Origin: an uncultured Granulosicoccus sp.
Lineage (GTDB): Bacteria > Pseudomonadota > Gammaproteobacteria > Granulosicoccales > Granulosicoccaceae
Assembly (NCBI GenBank): GCA_937924505.1
Contig: CALDSR010000005.1
Coordinates: 20,082 to 84,081 of the forward strand
Direction: 5' to 3'
DNA length: 64,000 nucleotides
A program made the position numbers and the translations under genes. Below, in pieces: positions 1 through 8,473 of this stretch. How positions within the stretch are numbered: position 1 is the first letter of the stretch; each line of letters begins with the position of its first letter. The notes under the pieces are model-generated. The model did not search any database. It was given only the letters and a program-made list of their open reading frames with translations, and was not told the DNA's origin.

Positions 1-2100
1 CGCAATCAGCTCGACACGCGCGTCGCCAGAAAAATCGGCGGGTACTTGCCATTCGAGTTGCAAGACACCACCACCTGGCCCCTGAATTCGCATACCCGGC
101 GGTAGCTGCCCAACGGTCACAACAGGTGCACTCCCGTTCGGCAATGTCGCCATCACTGAAGCTGAATAGAACTCACCCGGCATCAGGGGTGGCAAGCCAA
201 GATCGGCAAAGGTCGGCGCAAGGCCCTCTGATACCGGCGGTACCTCGTCAACCGGTGTCGGTGTCGGTGTCGGTGTCGGATTTTCGATCACCGGTGCGTC
301 TGACGCCCGTACCAACACAACCCAATCCTGCCCGTTACGCGAAGGCGGCGCGCCCAAGGGTTGCAAAGCGCCTGCCTGCAGCACTCTTTCGCCTCCCTCA
401 AACCCACCTGTCTCGGGATTGAACCAGCGCTGTATGAATCGGCCACCACCTTCAAGGTTCAATTGTGCATTACCGTTGGTATGCGGCAGATAAATCGCGT
501 ACACCTCGCCACGCGCGGCAAATACCTCTGCGCCACCGTAGCGATCACTTTCATTGACTACAAGCTCGTCAGCGGGTTGCATGCGCCAGAACGGTAGTTC
601 GTTCTCCATGAACTGCCGCGCGATACGCATGCTGCGCCACATATTTTCGCGAAATCGAAAATCGCCAGCTGTCGTATCGCCACCGACCGGTAGTGGGTGC
701 GAGCCAAAAAACCATTCGATATTGCCACCACTGAAGTACACGTCGTACAACACTTCAAGACGCCTGCTTTCGGCACTGTCATTGGTCAATCCGTTGGTGT
801 TTTCATCCATATCCAACACCCAGGGATGCCCGGCATTGCGCGAGTTGTTACGCCACTGCTCCACAAACTGGCTGGCAAACCGGGCGTCGTACTGAATCGA
901 GCTCGCGCTGAAGCGTGGATCACCGACAATCTCGCCGTACCGGAAAAACTGATTGATATGTGTGTGCGCGGCAATAGGCTTCTCACTCCAGTCGATGGCC
1001 TGTATATAGTCCGCATGCTTGTGTAACTCGACCAAGGGGTAATCAACCTCTTCACCAAGATTCCACTTGCCACCCAGTAAATAGGCATAACGAGCAACAA
1101 GTTCGCGAAAAAACAGACGACGTTCAATCCCGAGTGCACCGTTATCAAGCCATTGTTCGTTTTCAGATTCAGTCTCGCTCAAGACAAAATGCAAGGCAAT
1201 ACCTTGACGTTGCGCATGAGAAAAAACCATATCCCATTGATGCAACTTGCTAATGTCGTAGTGTGTTTTACTAAACCGATCTTTGCTACCACTGATGAAC
1301 GGAAAAGTATCCTGACCATCACCACCAAGATTCATGGGCAAAAAATAAACCGAATTAACGCCCTGCTGAGCAAGGTAATTCAGTGCACCCGTAATACCGC
1401 GGCTATCGGCACCTGTATCGTCATTTGTAAAAAACGGATCACTGTCGCGGGCGTCGCCGCGATGAGCGGCAAAGTCATGCAGAAAATTTGCATCCACACC
1501 ACCTTGATCAACTGTCCCGTCAAACCCTGTATAAGCAAGAAGGTTTTCAGGACTGTCAGTACCACTTTTGATCCAGAAAGGACCGTCTCGGTGTTTCAGA
1601 TAGTGTTCACCAACATAGTCCAATCGACCATGACGCAAAAACGGTGGCGCATTCGCAGGCGCAGGGCCTATGTAAAAGTTCCCGCTCGCGCCACTGATCC
1701 CGATATCCGAACCGAAAAACGGATCCAGTGATACAGCGACATCGTCACCACGTCGAAATGTTGCCTGATACTGCCATTGACCGACTTCATCCGCGGCGAA
1801 TCGAATTCGCCAGACGTTACCTGCCCCTGCACCTTGTCCGTTACCAGCGAAAAAGCCCGGTACCTTAGTGGTTTGTCCCGACGGACTTTGCAATCGAACG
1901 GTCAGCCTGTAGTCGAGAAAAGGGTTGGGCGAATCGTCGCGTTCATTAGCGAAAGGCCCGATGAAGTCAATATTAATCGGATGCCATTTGAACAATTCAC
2001 CCGTCACTGTCGCGGCGTGCGACGCACCGGTAAAAATCAAAGAACAAATAACCAGAACTAATCCGCTTACGAATCGCTCCCACCATGGAAAAATCATCAT
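1..2100 (-). CDS. secreted DUF5060 / glycoside-hydrolase-like protein, C-terminus beyond window
   Basis: At least 700 codons are open from ATG 2100 (a second ATG at 2097) to the left edge with no stop. The N-terminus is a signal peptide: charged start, hydrophobic run, small residues GASHA before about residue 31. Next comes a DUF5060-type beta domain (about 31-110; 'GELFKWHPI', 'NPFLDYRL', 'VPGFFAG', 'GNVWRIRF'), a DUF4038-like TIM-barrel region (about 130-480; 'YFLPMNLGGDGQDTFPF', 'KLHQWDMVF', 'LGEEVDYP', 'SGGNIEWFFG'), and a putative collagen-binding/beta-sandwich domain (about 515-600; 'VYAIYLP', 'RWFNPETG'). A Thr-Pro repeat linker (around base 265) leads into an Ig-like segment. This architecture is known from polysaccharide-degrading marine bacteria, but the substrate cannot be read here. 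Export and glycan binding or hydrolysis are inferred. Confidence 0.85.
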   Translation of the reverse strand, partial: MMIFPWWERFVSGLVLVICSLIFTGASHAATVTGELFKWHPINIDFIGPFANERDDSPNPFLDYRLTVRLQSPSGQTTKVPGFFAGNGQGAGAGNVWRIRFAADEVGQWQYQATFRRGDDVAVSLDPFFGSDIGISGASGNFYIGPAPANAPPFLRHGRLDYVGEHYLKHRDGPFWIKSGTDSPENLLAYTGFDGTVDQGGVDANFLHDFAAHRGDARDSDPFFTNDDTGADSRGITGALNYLAQQGVNSVYFLPMNLGGDGQDTFPFISGSKDRFSKTHYDISKLHQWDMVFSHAQRQGIALHFVLSETESENEQWLDNGALGIERRLFFRELVARYAYLLGGKWNLGEEVDYPLVELHKHADYIQAIDWSEKPIAAHTHINQFFRYGEIVGDPRFSASSIQYDARFASQFVEQWRNNSRNAGHPWVLDMDENTNGLTNDSAESRRLEVLYDVYFSGGNIEWFFGSHPLPVGGDTTAGDFRFRENMWRSMRIARQFMENELPFWRMQPADELVVNESDRYGGAEVFAARGEVYAIYLPHTNGNAQLNLEGGGRFIQRWFNPETGGFEGGERVLQAGALQPLGAPPSRNGQDWVVLVRASDAPVIENPTPTPTPTPVDEVPPVSEGLAPTFADLGLPPLMPGEFYSASVMATLPNGSAPVVTVGQLPPGMRIQGPGGGVLQLEWQVPADFSGDARVELIA

Positions 2101-2305
2101 CAAAATACTCAGGCACCCGACACGCCGCCGAGTATGAACGGTACTTTTACAGGTGACCAGACTTACGATAAAGACAAGATGTGAAATGCATTTGATTGTG
2201 ACCCGAGTCACTAATTTTTTGTGCGCCAGTAAAAATAAAAACCAAGCATTATTGGAAATTTCACCAGACCAAACTTCGCAGGCCGATGTCAGGGTGAGGA
2301 ACATC

Positions 2306-3256
2306 ATGAAGCTATTTCTAACATCAGCCTACGAAACACATACCGGCCTCACTGCACTCAAGAATTTCGCCCTGAGAGACCGAGTGCGTCGTCATGAGCA
2401 GAGCAACAATCCAGAAGATGCTGACGCAATACTGTTCGTCGAAAACACACAATTTGATGACATCCTGTTCAAACATCTTGTAAACCACCCACTTGTCGCA
2501 CAGTATCCGCATAAGGTGTTCATGTACAACGAAATGGATCGTCCCTGGCACGTACTACCTGGGCTGTACTGTTGCATGGCGCGCAAACATTTTGATGTAC
2601 AACAACACGTCGCCTTCACTTATCTCGGCACACCCAACCCATACGTACAGAACGTCCATACCAAAAATCCCGAGCAACGCTGGCTGTACTCCTTCATGGG
2701 CTCAATGAGTCACGCCTGCCGACGCCCCATCATGAAACTCAAGCGTCCCAATGGCTACGTGCAAGACACATCGGATTTCAACGTCTGGAGAAGCACGCAA
2801 AAAGAACTTGAGGTTCGCGGTCAAGCCTATGCCGATATACTTTCCTCAAGCCATTTTGTCCTGTGTCCACGCGGCATCGGCACGTCCTCCATTCGTCTCT
2901 ACGAAACCATGCAAGCGGGTCGCGTGCCCGTCATCATCTCTGATCACTGGGTCGCGCCGCCAGAAACTGACTGGCGATTTGCCATTCAGGTTGAAGAACG
3001 TCGTATCAGTTCCATCCCCGGATTGTTGAATTCCATGGTCAACGAGGCTGACGAACGTGGCAGAGCCGCAAGAGCTGCATGGGAGCAAAGTTATTCACCC
3101 GAGACCTTGTTCAACACCGCTGCCGATTCGATAGCCGCGCTGTTGTTCAGCAAAGGTAAACACACAAGCAGCGCAAGCACATCCGGCCTGCACAAGTGGC
3201 TTGCCAGTAGCGAACTAATGACCCGTACCGCGGCACGTCGCTTCAGGGACTCTTGA
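2306..3256 (+). CDS. exostosin-family (GT47-like) glycosyltransferase
   Basis: 316 aa. ATG 2306 is chosen because a GTGAGGA ribosome-binding site lies just upstream and the protein then begins with a normal first beta strand (MKLFLTSAYE). An in-frame ATG at 2153 would add 51 residues without recognisable content. The C-terminal half carries the exostosin signature: 'SFMGSMSHACRRP' (about 150), 'YADILSSSHFVLCPRGIGTSSIRLYETMQAGRVP' region (about 190-240) and 'VIISDHWVAPP'. The 'LCPRG...S.R.YE....G.VPVI' pattern is the conserved nucleotide-sugar binding part of GT47 and related enzymes. No signal peptide or membrane segment, so it is probably cytosolic. Donor and acceptor are unknown. It is divergent from the secreted hydrolase and convergent with the nucleotidyltransferase/kinase pair. 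Confidence 0.75.
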   Translation: MKLFLTSAYETHTGLTALKNFALRDRVRRHEQSNNPEDADAILFVENTQFDDILFKHLVNHPLVAQYPHKVFMYNEMDRPWHVLPGLYCCMARKHFDVQQHVAFTYLGTPNPYVQNVHTKNPEQRWLYSFMGSMSHACRRPIMKLKRPNGYVQDTSDFNVWRSTQKELEVRGQAYADILSSSHFVLCPRGIGTSSIRLYETMQAGRVPVIISDHWVAPPETDWRFAIQVEERRISSIPGLLNSMVNEADERGRAARAAWEQSYSPETLFNTAADSIAALLFSKGKHTSSASTSGLHKWLASSELMTRTAARRFRDS

Positions 3257-3263
3257 TGGGTTA

Positions 3264-3977
3264 TCAGCGGCTGACCCATTCCGGAGGTGCATCCTGCAAA
3301 AAACCAAACCCCAAGCCACCCGAAGCCAACCACAGATTGATCGCCGACTGCACTTCTCTTTCGCCGCGCGCTGATGGAGTGACCTTATCAAGCAGCGTCA
3401 ATATATTTGGCGGCAATACAAAACACAGGTTTGCACCAATTGAACTTGGCGCAGTACCGGGCAATGGCTTTTCGACAATCTCGGCGATCGCCTGGTTCTC
3501 GTGAAACCGGACACTGGACCTCGAGCAGAGCTCATCTTCCGGCAATGATTTTAAGCTGACGGTCATGTCGCCATCATGCTCGTGGTGGGCCTGCAATAAA
3601 GCTGGATAAAAATCAGCATCGACAATATAGTCAGTTGCACTGACAAGCAGCGGACCCTCCAGCAATTCCGGCAAAGCATCACGCGCACAGCGCAAGGCGT
3701 CAGCCGTGCCCGCCAAAGTATCTTGTCCAACGCAACGAACCCGCTGCTCATGGCTCTCGCTCCATGAAACTGCATAGCATTCAAGTTGTTCCGCGAGATG
3801 ATGCGTTATCAATACGACATCACGAACCCCGGCAAGCAACAATGACTCAAGCACATAGTCCAGGGTTGGTCGTCCTCGATACGCTAGCAAGGGCTTTGGC
3901 GTGGTATCGGTAAATGGTCGAAGCCGATTTCCTCGACCGGCGGCCAGCAAAACGGCAGTCTCTACAGATTTCTTCAC
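3264..3977 (-). CDS. sugar-1-phosphate nucleotidyltransferase
   Basis: 237 aa, GTG start at 3977. The N-terminus has the nucleotidyltransferase signature ('LLAAGRGNRLRPFTDTTPKPLL', residues about 10-31: G-x-G-x-R-L-x-P and P-K-P-L), followed by 'VLITHHLAEQL' and 'ATDYIVDADF', where the Asp of 'ATDY' sits at the metal-binding position. This is the GT-A-like fold of RmlA/GlmU-type enzymes, without a C-terminal left-handed helix, so a minimal NTP:sugar-1-P transferase. It starts one base after the stop of the GHMP kinase upstream, so the two are translationally linked. A kinase making a sugar-1-phosphate followed by its nucleotidyltransferase is the usual salvage arrangement. The actual NTP and sugar are inferred only. 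Confidence 0.8.
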   Translation of the reverse strand: MKKSVETAVLLAAGRGNRLRPFTDTTPKPLLAYRGRPTLDYVLESLLLAGVRDVVLITHHLAEQLECYAVSWSESHEQRVRCVGQDTLAGTADALRCARDALPELLEGPLLVSATDYIVDADFYPALLQAHHEHDGDMTVSLKSLPEDELCSRSSVRFHENQAIAEIVEKPLPGTAPSSIGANLCFVLPPNILTLLDKVTPSARGEREVQSAINLWLASGGLGFGFLQDAPPEWVSR

Positions 3978-3978
3978 G

Positions 3979-5202
3979 TCAAGCGGTTAACCCATGGTTC
4001 GACAGACGGCGTACGGTACCCTCACTTTGGGCAAGTCGAACAAAGGCCTTGTCTTGCATGTCGGGATAACGGCCAAGGTATTTTTTCAGCAAGGTATCCG
4101 CAACCACTTCAACATCGGCAGTATTAACGAGCATAAACAAGCAACCGCCGTATCCACCCCCACTAAAGCGATTGCCAAGCACTCCTGGCAACTCGCGCGC
4201 GAACTCATGCAAAGCTATCAGCCACTCACTGCCGCTTTCATAATCTTTGATCGAACTCATGCAAGAGGCATTCATCAAATCCCCGAACGCGGCAAAGTCA
4301 CCTGCAGCCCAGGCCTTGACACCTGCATCGACACGCGCCATTTCCGAATAGACATGGCGGGCCCGCCGGTCCAGGGGAGCTGGTAGTCGTTGCAAGCATT
4401 CATCACGTCGACGTTCTATCGGCACCTCTCCAAGATGCGCTGCATCCGCATACAACAAGCCAGCCGCCTCACGACACTCCGCCACTCGCGTATTGAATGC
4501 AGAACCACCTAGATCGCGTGTAACGCCAGAGAAACACATCAAGAATTGCACGGATTCGATACCGACAGGATCAACAACCAGATCGGCAGTCACGGCGTTT
4601 ACATCCAGAACGGTCATTGCGTCTCGCCTGCCAAAGGCGATTGACATCTGATCCTGGATACCATTGTCAAGCCCACGAAAATCATTCTCAACGCGTCGCA
4701 CAAGCTCAACGAGTTCCACCTGCCCGATTTGCAATCCGTTCGCATCCGCCAAGGCAACAAGATAGGCAAGTACTACCGACGCAGAAGAGCTCAGCCCGCC
4801 GCTGACCAAAGTACCGTGCACGGCACCTGAAATACCAACACGAATCTGAAAAGCCGCCGCCATGGCCGCAACACTGGCACTCAGCATTTGCTGCCAGCCT
4901 GCATTCAATACCAGGTCATCAATTCCGAAGCAAACAGATTCCCAAGATTCATCCAATCGCGCATGAATTGTGACCACAGGCGTGTCAGTCACCCAATAAA
5001 CGAGAATGGTGTATTGATCCAGTGTTCGTGCCATCACCTGACCACCTTGATGATCAACATGAGCGCCGAGGGGGTTAAAACGATAGGGAGAAACGACAAC
5101 CCGCGCGGTATCAGTCGCAATCGCAGGATCGTCAAACAAAGAGTGGCTGAGCACCACACACTCGCGTACCTGGTCGTCAATTTTTCTTGCGTGTAAGTTC
5201 AT
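3979..5202 (-). CDS. GHMP sugar kinase, galacturonokinase/galactokinase-like
   Basis: 407 aa. The N-terminal substrate motif reads 'SPYRFNPLGAHVDHQGG' (about 38-54). Galactokinases have a GEHTDY-type motif here, while plant galacturonokinase has G-A-H-I-D-H-Q-G-G. The phosphate-binding loop 'GGLSSSASVVLAY' (about 135-147) and the C-terminal glycine-rich motif 'RFSGGGYGGC' (about 345) are intact, so it should be an active GHMP kinase. 'FSGVTRDLGGSAFNTRVAECREAA' and 'CMSSIKDYESGSEWL' also follow the galacturonokinase-type pattern. It lies one base before the nucleotidyltransferase gene, suggesting two-step salvage to a nucleotide sugar. Substrate (galacturonate, galactose or other) is inference. 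Comparison with plant enzymes is from memory of that family. Confidence 0.75.
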   Translation of the reverse strand: MNLHARKIDDQVRECVVLSHSLFDDPAIATDTARVVVSPYRFNPLGAHVDHQGGQVMARTLDQYTILVYWVTDTPVVTIHARLDESWESVCFGIDDLVLNAGWQQMLSASVAAMAAAFQIRVGISGAVHGTLVSGGLSSSASVVLAYLVALADANGLQIGQVELVELVRRVENDFRGLDNGIQDQMSIAFGRRDAMTVLDVNAVTADLVVDPVGIESVQFLMCFSGVTRDLGGSAFNTRVAECREAAGLLYADAAHLGEVPIERRRDECLQRLPAPLDRRARHVYSEMARVDAGVKAWAAGDFAAFGDLMNASCMSSIKDYESGSEWLIALHEFARELPGVLGNRFSGGGYGGCLFMLVNTADVEVVADTLLKKYLGRYPDMQDKAFVRLAQSEGTVRRLSNHGLTA

Positions 5203-5360
5203 CGACCGAACTTTACACCATCAACCATCATCATGAGCTTGCAGAAAATCGGCGATTCGCCAATTTCCCTGAAGATCACTGCTTTCTACATGGGCGTAAA
5301 AGAAGAAATTCGTATCGTGTGGTCAGCTTTATGATCCAACCACACGATACGCTTGAGCCA
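5203..5360. other. short intergenic region with pilU terminator
   Basis: No coding signal. It holds the start region of the GHMP kinase gene on one side and the pilU terminator hairpin on the other. Confidence 0.6.
5311..5351 (-). terminator. rho-independent terminator of the pilT-pilU unit
   Basis: Arms 5311-5323 and 5339-5351 are perfect 13-bp reverse complements with a 15-nt loop. Read on the minus strand, the hairpin is followed by a T-rich run (AATTTCTTCTTTT). It begins 10 bases after the pilU stop. Confidence 0.85.
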
Positions 5361-6533
5361 CTAGCCAGCCATTCGCTGACCATTATCCTCGTCGTCATTC
5401 TCTTCCAGGCTCATGGTGCCAGCGATCATGTCATCGACCGCGGCTGAACCACCGCCTTCAAGCTTGATTCGCAGTCTCAGATCGTTCACAGAATCAGCGT
5501 TACGCATGGCTTCCTCAATCGTGATCGCATTCTGACTGAGCAGTTGGAACAAGGCTTCATCAAAGGTCTGCATACCTTGATCCTTGCTCTTCTTCATCAA
5601 AGCCTTGATCTCATGAATCTCACCTTTCATGATCAAGTCAGACATCAATGGTGTATTCAAGAGCACCTCAACGGCAGCTCGTCGCCCTTTACCACTCGGT
5701 GTCGGCAACAAACGTTGCGAGATAAAAGCCTTGGTGTTCAACGACAAATCCAACAACAACTGTTTGTGCCTTGCTTCCGGAAAAAAGTTGATGATGCGAT
5801 CCAAAGCCTGGTTCGTGTTGTTCGCATGCAGGGTCGCAAGACATAAGTGGCCAGTCTCTGCAAACGCAATGGCATGCTCCATTGTCTTCTGGTCCCGAAT
5901 CTCACCAATCAGGATGACATCTGGCGCTTGTCGTAACGTATTTTTCAATCCGATTTCAAACGAATCCGTATCGGTTCCCACCTCACGCTGAGTAACAATA
6001 CAGCCCTTGTGGTGATGAACAAATTCAACCGGATCTTCTATCGTAATAATATGACCATTTGAATTTTCATTACGGTAGTCGATCATCGCGGCAAGGCTTG
6101 TTGACTTGCCTGAACCCGTACCACCCACAAAAATCACCAACCCTCGCTTGGTCATCGCTATTTGCGACAATATGTCAGGCATGTGGAGATCATTGAAGGA
6201 AGGAATTTCATTCGGAATGATACGCACCACAAGCCCGGCACTACCACGCTGTACGAGAGCATTAACTCGAAATCGAGAAATATCAGGCAAAGCGATCGCA
6301 AAGTTACACTCTTTGGATTGCTTGAACTCAACGCGCTCAGCATCTGTCATCAGGCATTGAGCCAACGCCAACGTATGCTCAGCGGTGAGTTTCTTATCCA
6401 TGACTGGAGTCACTTTACCGTGTACACGCATCGCAGGTGCAGCGCCTGCGATGATAAACAAGTCAGACCCACCCTTTTTATACAGGCTTACCAACAGCTC
6501 ATCCATGAAGCGTTTTGCCACCTTGAGATCCAT
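5361..6533 (-). CDS. pilU: type IV pilus retraction ATPase PilU
   Basis: 390 aa, ATG 6533. PilT/PilU-type secretion ATPase: N-terminal PAS-like domain (about 1-100) and a RecA-like domain with Walker A 'GGTGSGKSTS' (about 138-147), Asp box 'ITIEDPVEFVH', Walker B 'DVILIGEIRD' and His box 'TGHLCLATLHANN'. It differs from its upstream neighbour PilT by a longer acidic C-terminal tail ('MSLEENDDEDNGQ'), as expected for PilU. It acts at the inner-membrane base of the type IV pilus, assisting PilT in fibre retraction. It begins 40 bases downstream of pilT, so is probably co-transcribed. The rest of the pilus machinery is not in this window. Confidence 0.95.
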   Translation of the reverse strand: MDLKVAKRFMDELLVSLYKKGGSDLFIIAGAAPAMRVHGKVTPVMDKKLTAEHTLALAQCLMTDAERVEFKQSKECNFAIALPDISRFRVNALVQRGSAGLVVRIIPNEIPSFNDLHMPDILSQIAMTKRGLVIFVGGTGSGKSTSLAAMIDYRNENSNGHIITIEDPVEFVHHHKGCIVTQREVGTDTDSFEIGLKNTLRQAPDVILIGEIRDQKTMEHAIAFAETGHLCLATLHANNTNQALDRIINFFPEARHKQLLLDLSLNTKAFISQRLLPTPSGKGRRAAVEVLLNTPLMSDLIMKGEIHEIKALMKKSKDQGMQTFDEALFQLLSQNAITIEEAMRNADSVNDLRLRIKLEGGGSAAVDDMIAGTMSLEENDDEDNGQRMAG

Positions 6534-6573
6534 GATTTCCCTCTAAGTATTTCGTTGGTTATTCAAATTTCGC

Positions 6574-7611
6574 TTACATTAACGATTCGGGGTTCTGGGC
6601 CTTCTTCCGTGCTTCGGCAAGGTCAACGACACCGCGATTGACAAGCTCTTTCAGATTTTGATCAAGCGTCTGCATACCAACGGCCTGACCGGTCTGAATA
6701 GCTGAGTACATCTGGGCTACCTTGTCCTCACGAATCAGGTTACGAATCGCGGGTGTGCCGATCATGATTTCATGTGCTGCCACTCGACCGCCACCCTGCT
6801 TCTTCATCAGCGTCTGCGAAATTACCGCACGAAGCGACTCAGACAACATTGAACGAACCATTGGTTTCTCACCTGCCGGGAATACATCGACGATACGATC
6901 GACAGTTTTGGCAGCAGAACTGGTATGCAAGGTACCAAAGACCAAGTGACCGGTTTCAGCTGCTGTCAGTGCCAGAGAGATCGTTTCCATATCGCGCATT
7001 TCACCAACCAGAATGACATCCGGATCCTCACGCAATGCTGAACGAAGCGCCTCACTAAACCCAAATGTATCGCGATGGACTTCACGCTGATTGATCAAAC
7101 ATTTTTTGCTCTCATGAACAAATTCAATTGGATCTTCAATGGTCAGAATATGACCAAGCTCAGACTCATTCTTGTAATCCATCATCCCGGCCAAAGTGGT
7201 TGACTTACCGGAACCCGTTGGGCCTGTAACCAGGACAATCCCTCGAGGAAACGCTGCGATCTCCTGAAATATCTTTGGCGCACCAAGCTGCTCGAGTGTC
7301 AGTATTTCAGTCGGAATAGTACGAAATACAGCACCACAGCCCCGGTTCTGATTAAAGGCATTGACACGAAATCGCGCGGTATCCGGTATTTCGAAAGAGA
7401 AGTCAGTTTCAAGTTTTTCTTCAAAATCCTTACGCTGTTTGTCGTTCATGATGTCATACACCATGGCCTGAACCGCGGCATGATCAAGCGCAGGTACATT
7501 GACCCGTCGCATATCGCCATCGACGCGAATCATCGGCGGCAGACCTGCTGACAGGTGCATATCAGAGGCACCATTTTTGACGCCGAACGTCAAAAGCTGA
7601 GCGATATCCAT
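6574..7611 (-). CDS. pilT: type IV pilus twitching motility ATPase PilT
   Basis: 345 aa from ATG 7611 (a TTG one codon earlier is less likely). Hexameric retraction ATPase: PAS-like N-domain, Walker A 'GPTGSGKSTTL' (about 131-141), Asp box 'LTIEDPIEFVHE', Walker B 'DVILVGEMRD', His box 'TGHLVFGTLHTSSA', and the C-terminal 'AIRNLIRE' motif characteristic of PilT and needed for retraction in characterised PilT. Length matches the family. It is the first gene of the pilT-pilU unit and is divergent from yggS. This neighbourhood (pilT, pilU, yggS, proC, yggT) is widely conserved in gammaproteobacteria. Confidence 0.97.
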   Translation of the reverse strand: MDIAQLLTFGVKNGASDMHLSAGLPPMIRVDGDMRRVNVPALDHAAVQAMVYDIMNDKQRKDFEEKLETDFSFEIPDTARFRVNAFNQNRGCGAVFRTIPTEILTLEQLGAPKIFQEIAAFPRGIVLVTGPTGSGKSTTLAGMMDYKNESELGHILTIEDPIEFVHESKKCLINQREVHRDTFGFSEALRSALREDPDVILVGEMRDMETISLALTAAETGHLVFGTLHTSSAAKTVDRIVDVFPAGEKPMVRSMLSESLRAVISQTLMKKQGGGRVAAHEIMIGTPAIRNLIREDKVAQMYSAIQTGQAVGMQTLDQNLKELVNRGVVDLAEARKKAQNPESLM

Positions 7612-7730
7612 CAAACTTTACCTTTGGTTATGTACTGTGGCAGATGTCGGCAAGCAGCCGCGTTTTGTTAGGCTGTTCGCCGTGCGCTGCAAGAAACAAA
7701 CGACAGAATCGACATTATGGAACTCGTAAC

Positions 7731-8426
7731 GTGACCCAACCCTCAATTTCAGTCATCAAGCAGCTCAACGACGTCCAGGCGCAAATCCGGCAACATGCAT
7801 CCACCTATGGCCGTGACCCGAACACCATCGAACTCCTGGCCGTCAGCAAGCGAAAATCCGCTTCAGTCATTCAGGAGGCAGTCAACGCTGGCCAGACGTC
7901 CTTTGGTGAAAACTACGTTGATGAAGCTCTGGAAAAAATCAAGACGATCAATAATGCAAGTATCAGCTGGCATTTCATCGGCACCATCCAATCCCGAAAA
8001 ACGGCCGATATCGCACAACACTTTGATTGGGCGCACAGCGTCGATCGCGAGAAAATCGCGACCCGATTGTCGACGCAACGTCCACCGGATCTCCCACCAC
8101 TTGATATCTGCCTACAGATCAACACTGACAACGAATCGACAAAAGCAGGAATACCCCCCGAGCAAGCGATGTCACTAGCAGATACCTGCGCACGACTGCC
8201 TGGCATAAATCTCCGCGGCCTGATGGCCATCCCGGCGCCACGGAACTCTCTTAAAGAGCAACGTCATGTTTTCCGTGATCTGAAACAGTGCTTTGACACG
8301 CTGAAATCTGCCCACCCCACAATCGACACGCTGTCCATTGGCATGAGTCAGGACCTTGAAGCTGCCATCGCAGAGGGCGCGACAATCGTTCGTATCGGCA
8401 CCGCCATATTTGGCGCACGAGAGTGA
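7731..8426 (+). CDS. yggS: PLP homeostasis protein YggS/PROSC
   Basis: 231 aa from GTG 7731. This start matches the family length (about 230 aa); a longer in-frame extension to 7644 lies in the pilT divergent promoter region and has no family match. TIM-barrel PLP-binding protein: 'ELLAVSKRKSASVIQEAVNAG' carries the PLP lysine (in 'SKRK'), 'FGENYVDEAL', 'WHFIGTIQSRK', 'GLMAIPA' and 'SIGMSQDLEAAIAEGATIVRIGTAIFG' are all conserved. The family buffers intracellular pyridoxal phosphate and has no known catalytic activity. First gene of a yggS-tal-proC-yggT run on the plus strand. Confidence 0.93.
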   Translation: MTQPSISVIKQLNDVQAQIRQHASTYGRDPNTIELLAVSKRKSASVIQEAVNAGQTSFGENYVDEALEKIKTINNASISWHFIGTIQSRKTADIAQHFDWAHSVDREKIATRLSTQRPPDLPPLDICLQINTDNESTKAGIPPEQAMSLADTCARLPGINLRGLMAIPAPRNSLKEQRHVFRDLKQCFDTLKSAHPTIDTLSIGMSQDLEAAIAEGATIVRIGTAIFGARE

Positions 8427-8473
8427 AGCCAAACTTGTTAGACTGAAGGAGTTAACTGACCAAGGAATACTTT

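Noticed and set aside
2153..2305. N-terminal 51-residue extension of the GT47-like protein
   Set aside because: The stretch is in the divergent promoter region, has no ribosome-binding site and no conserved content; ATG 2306 has a good one.
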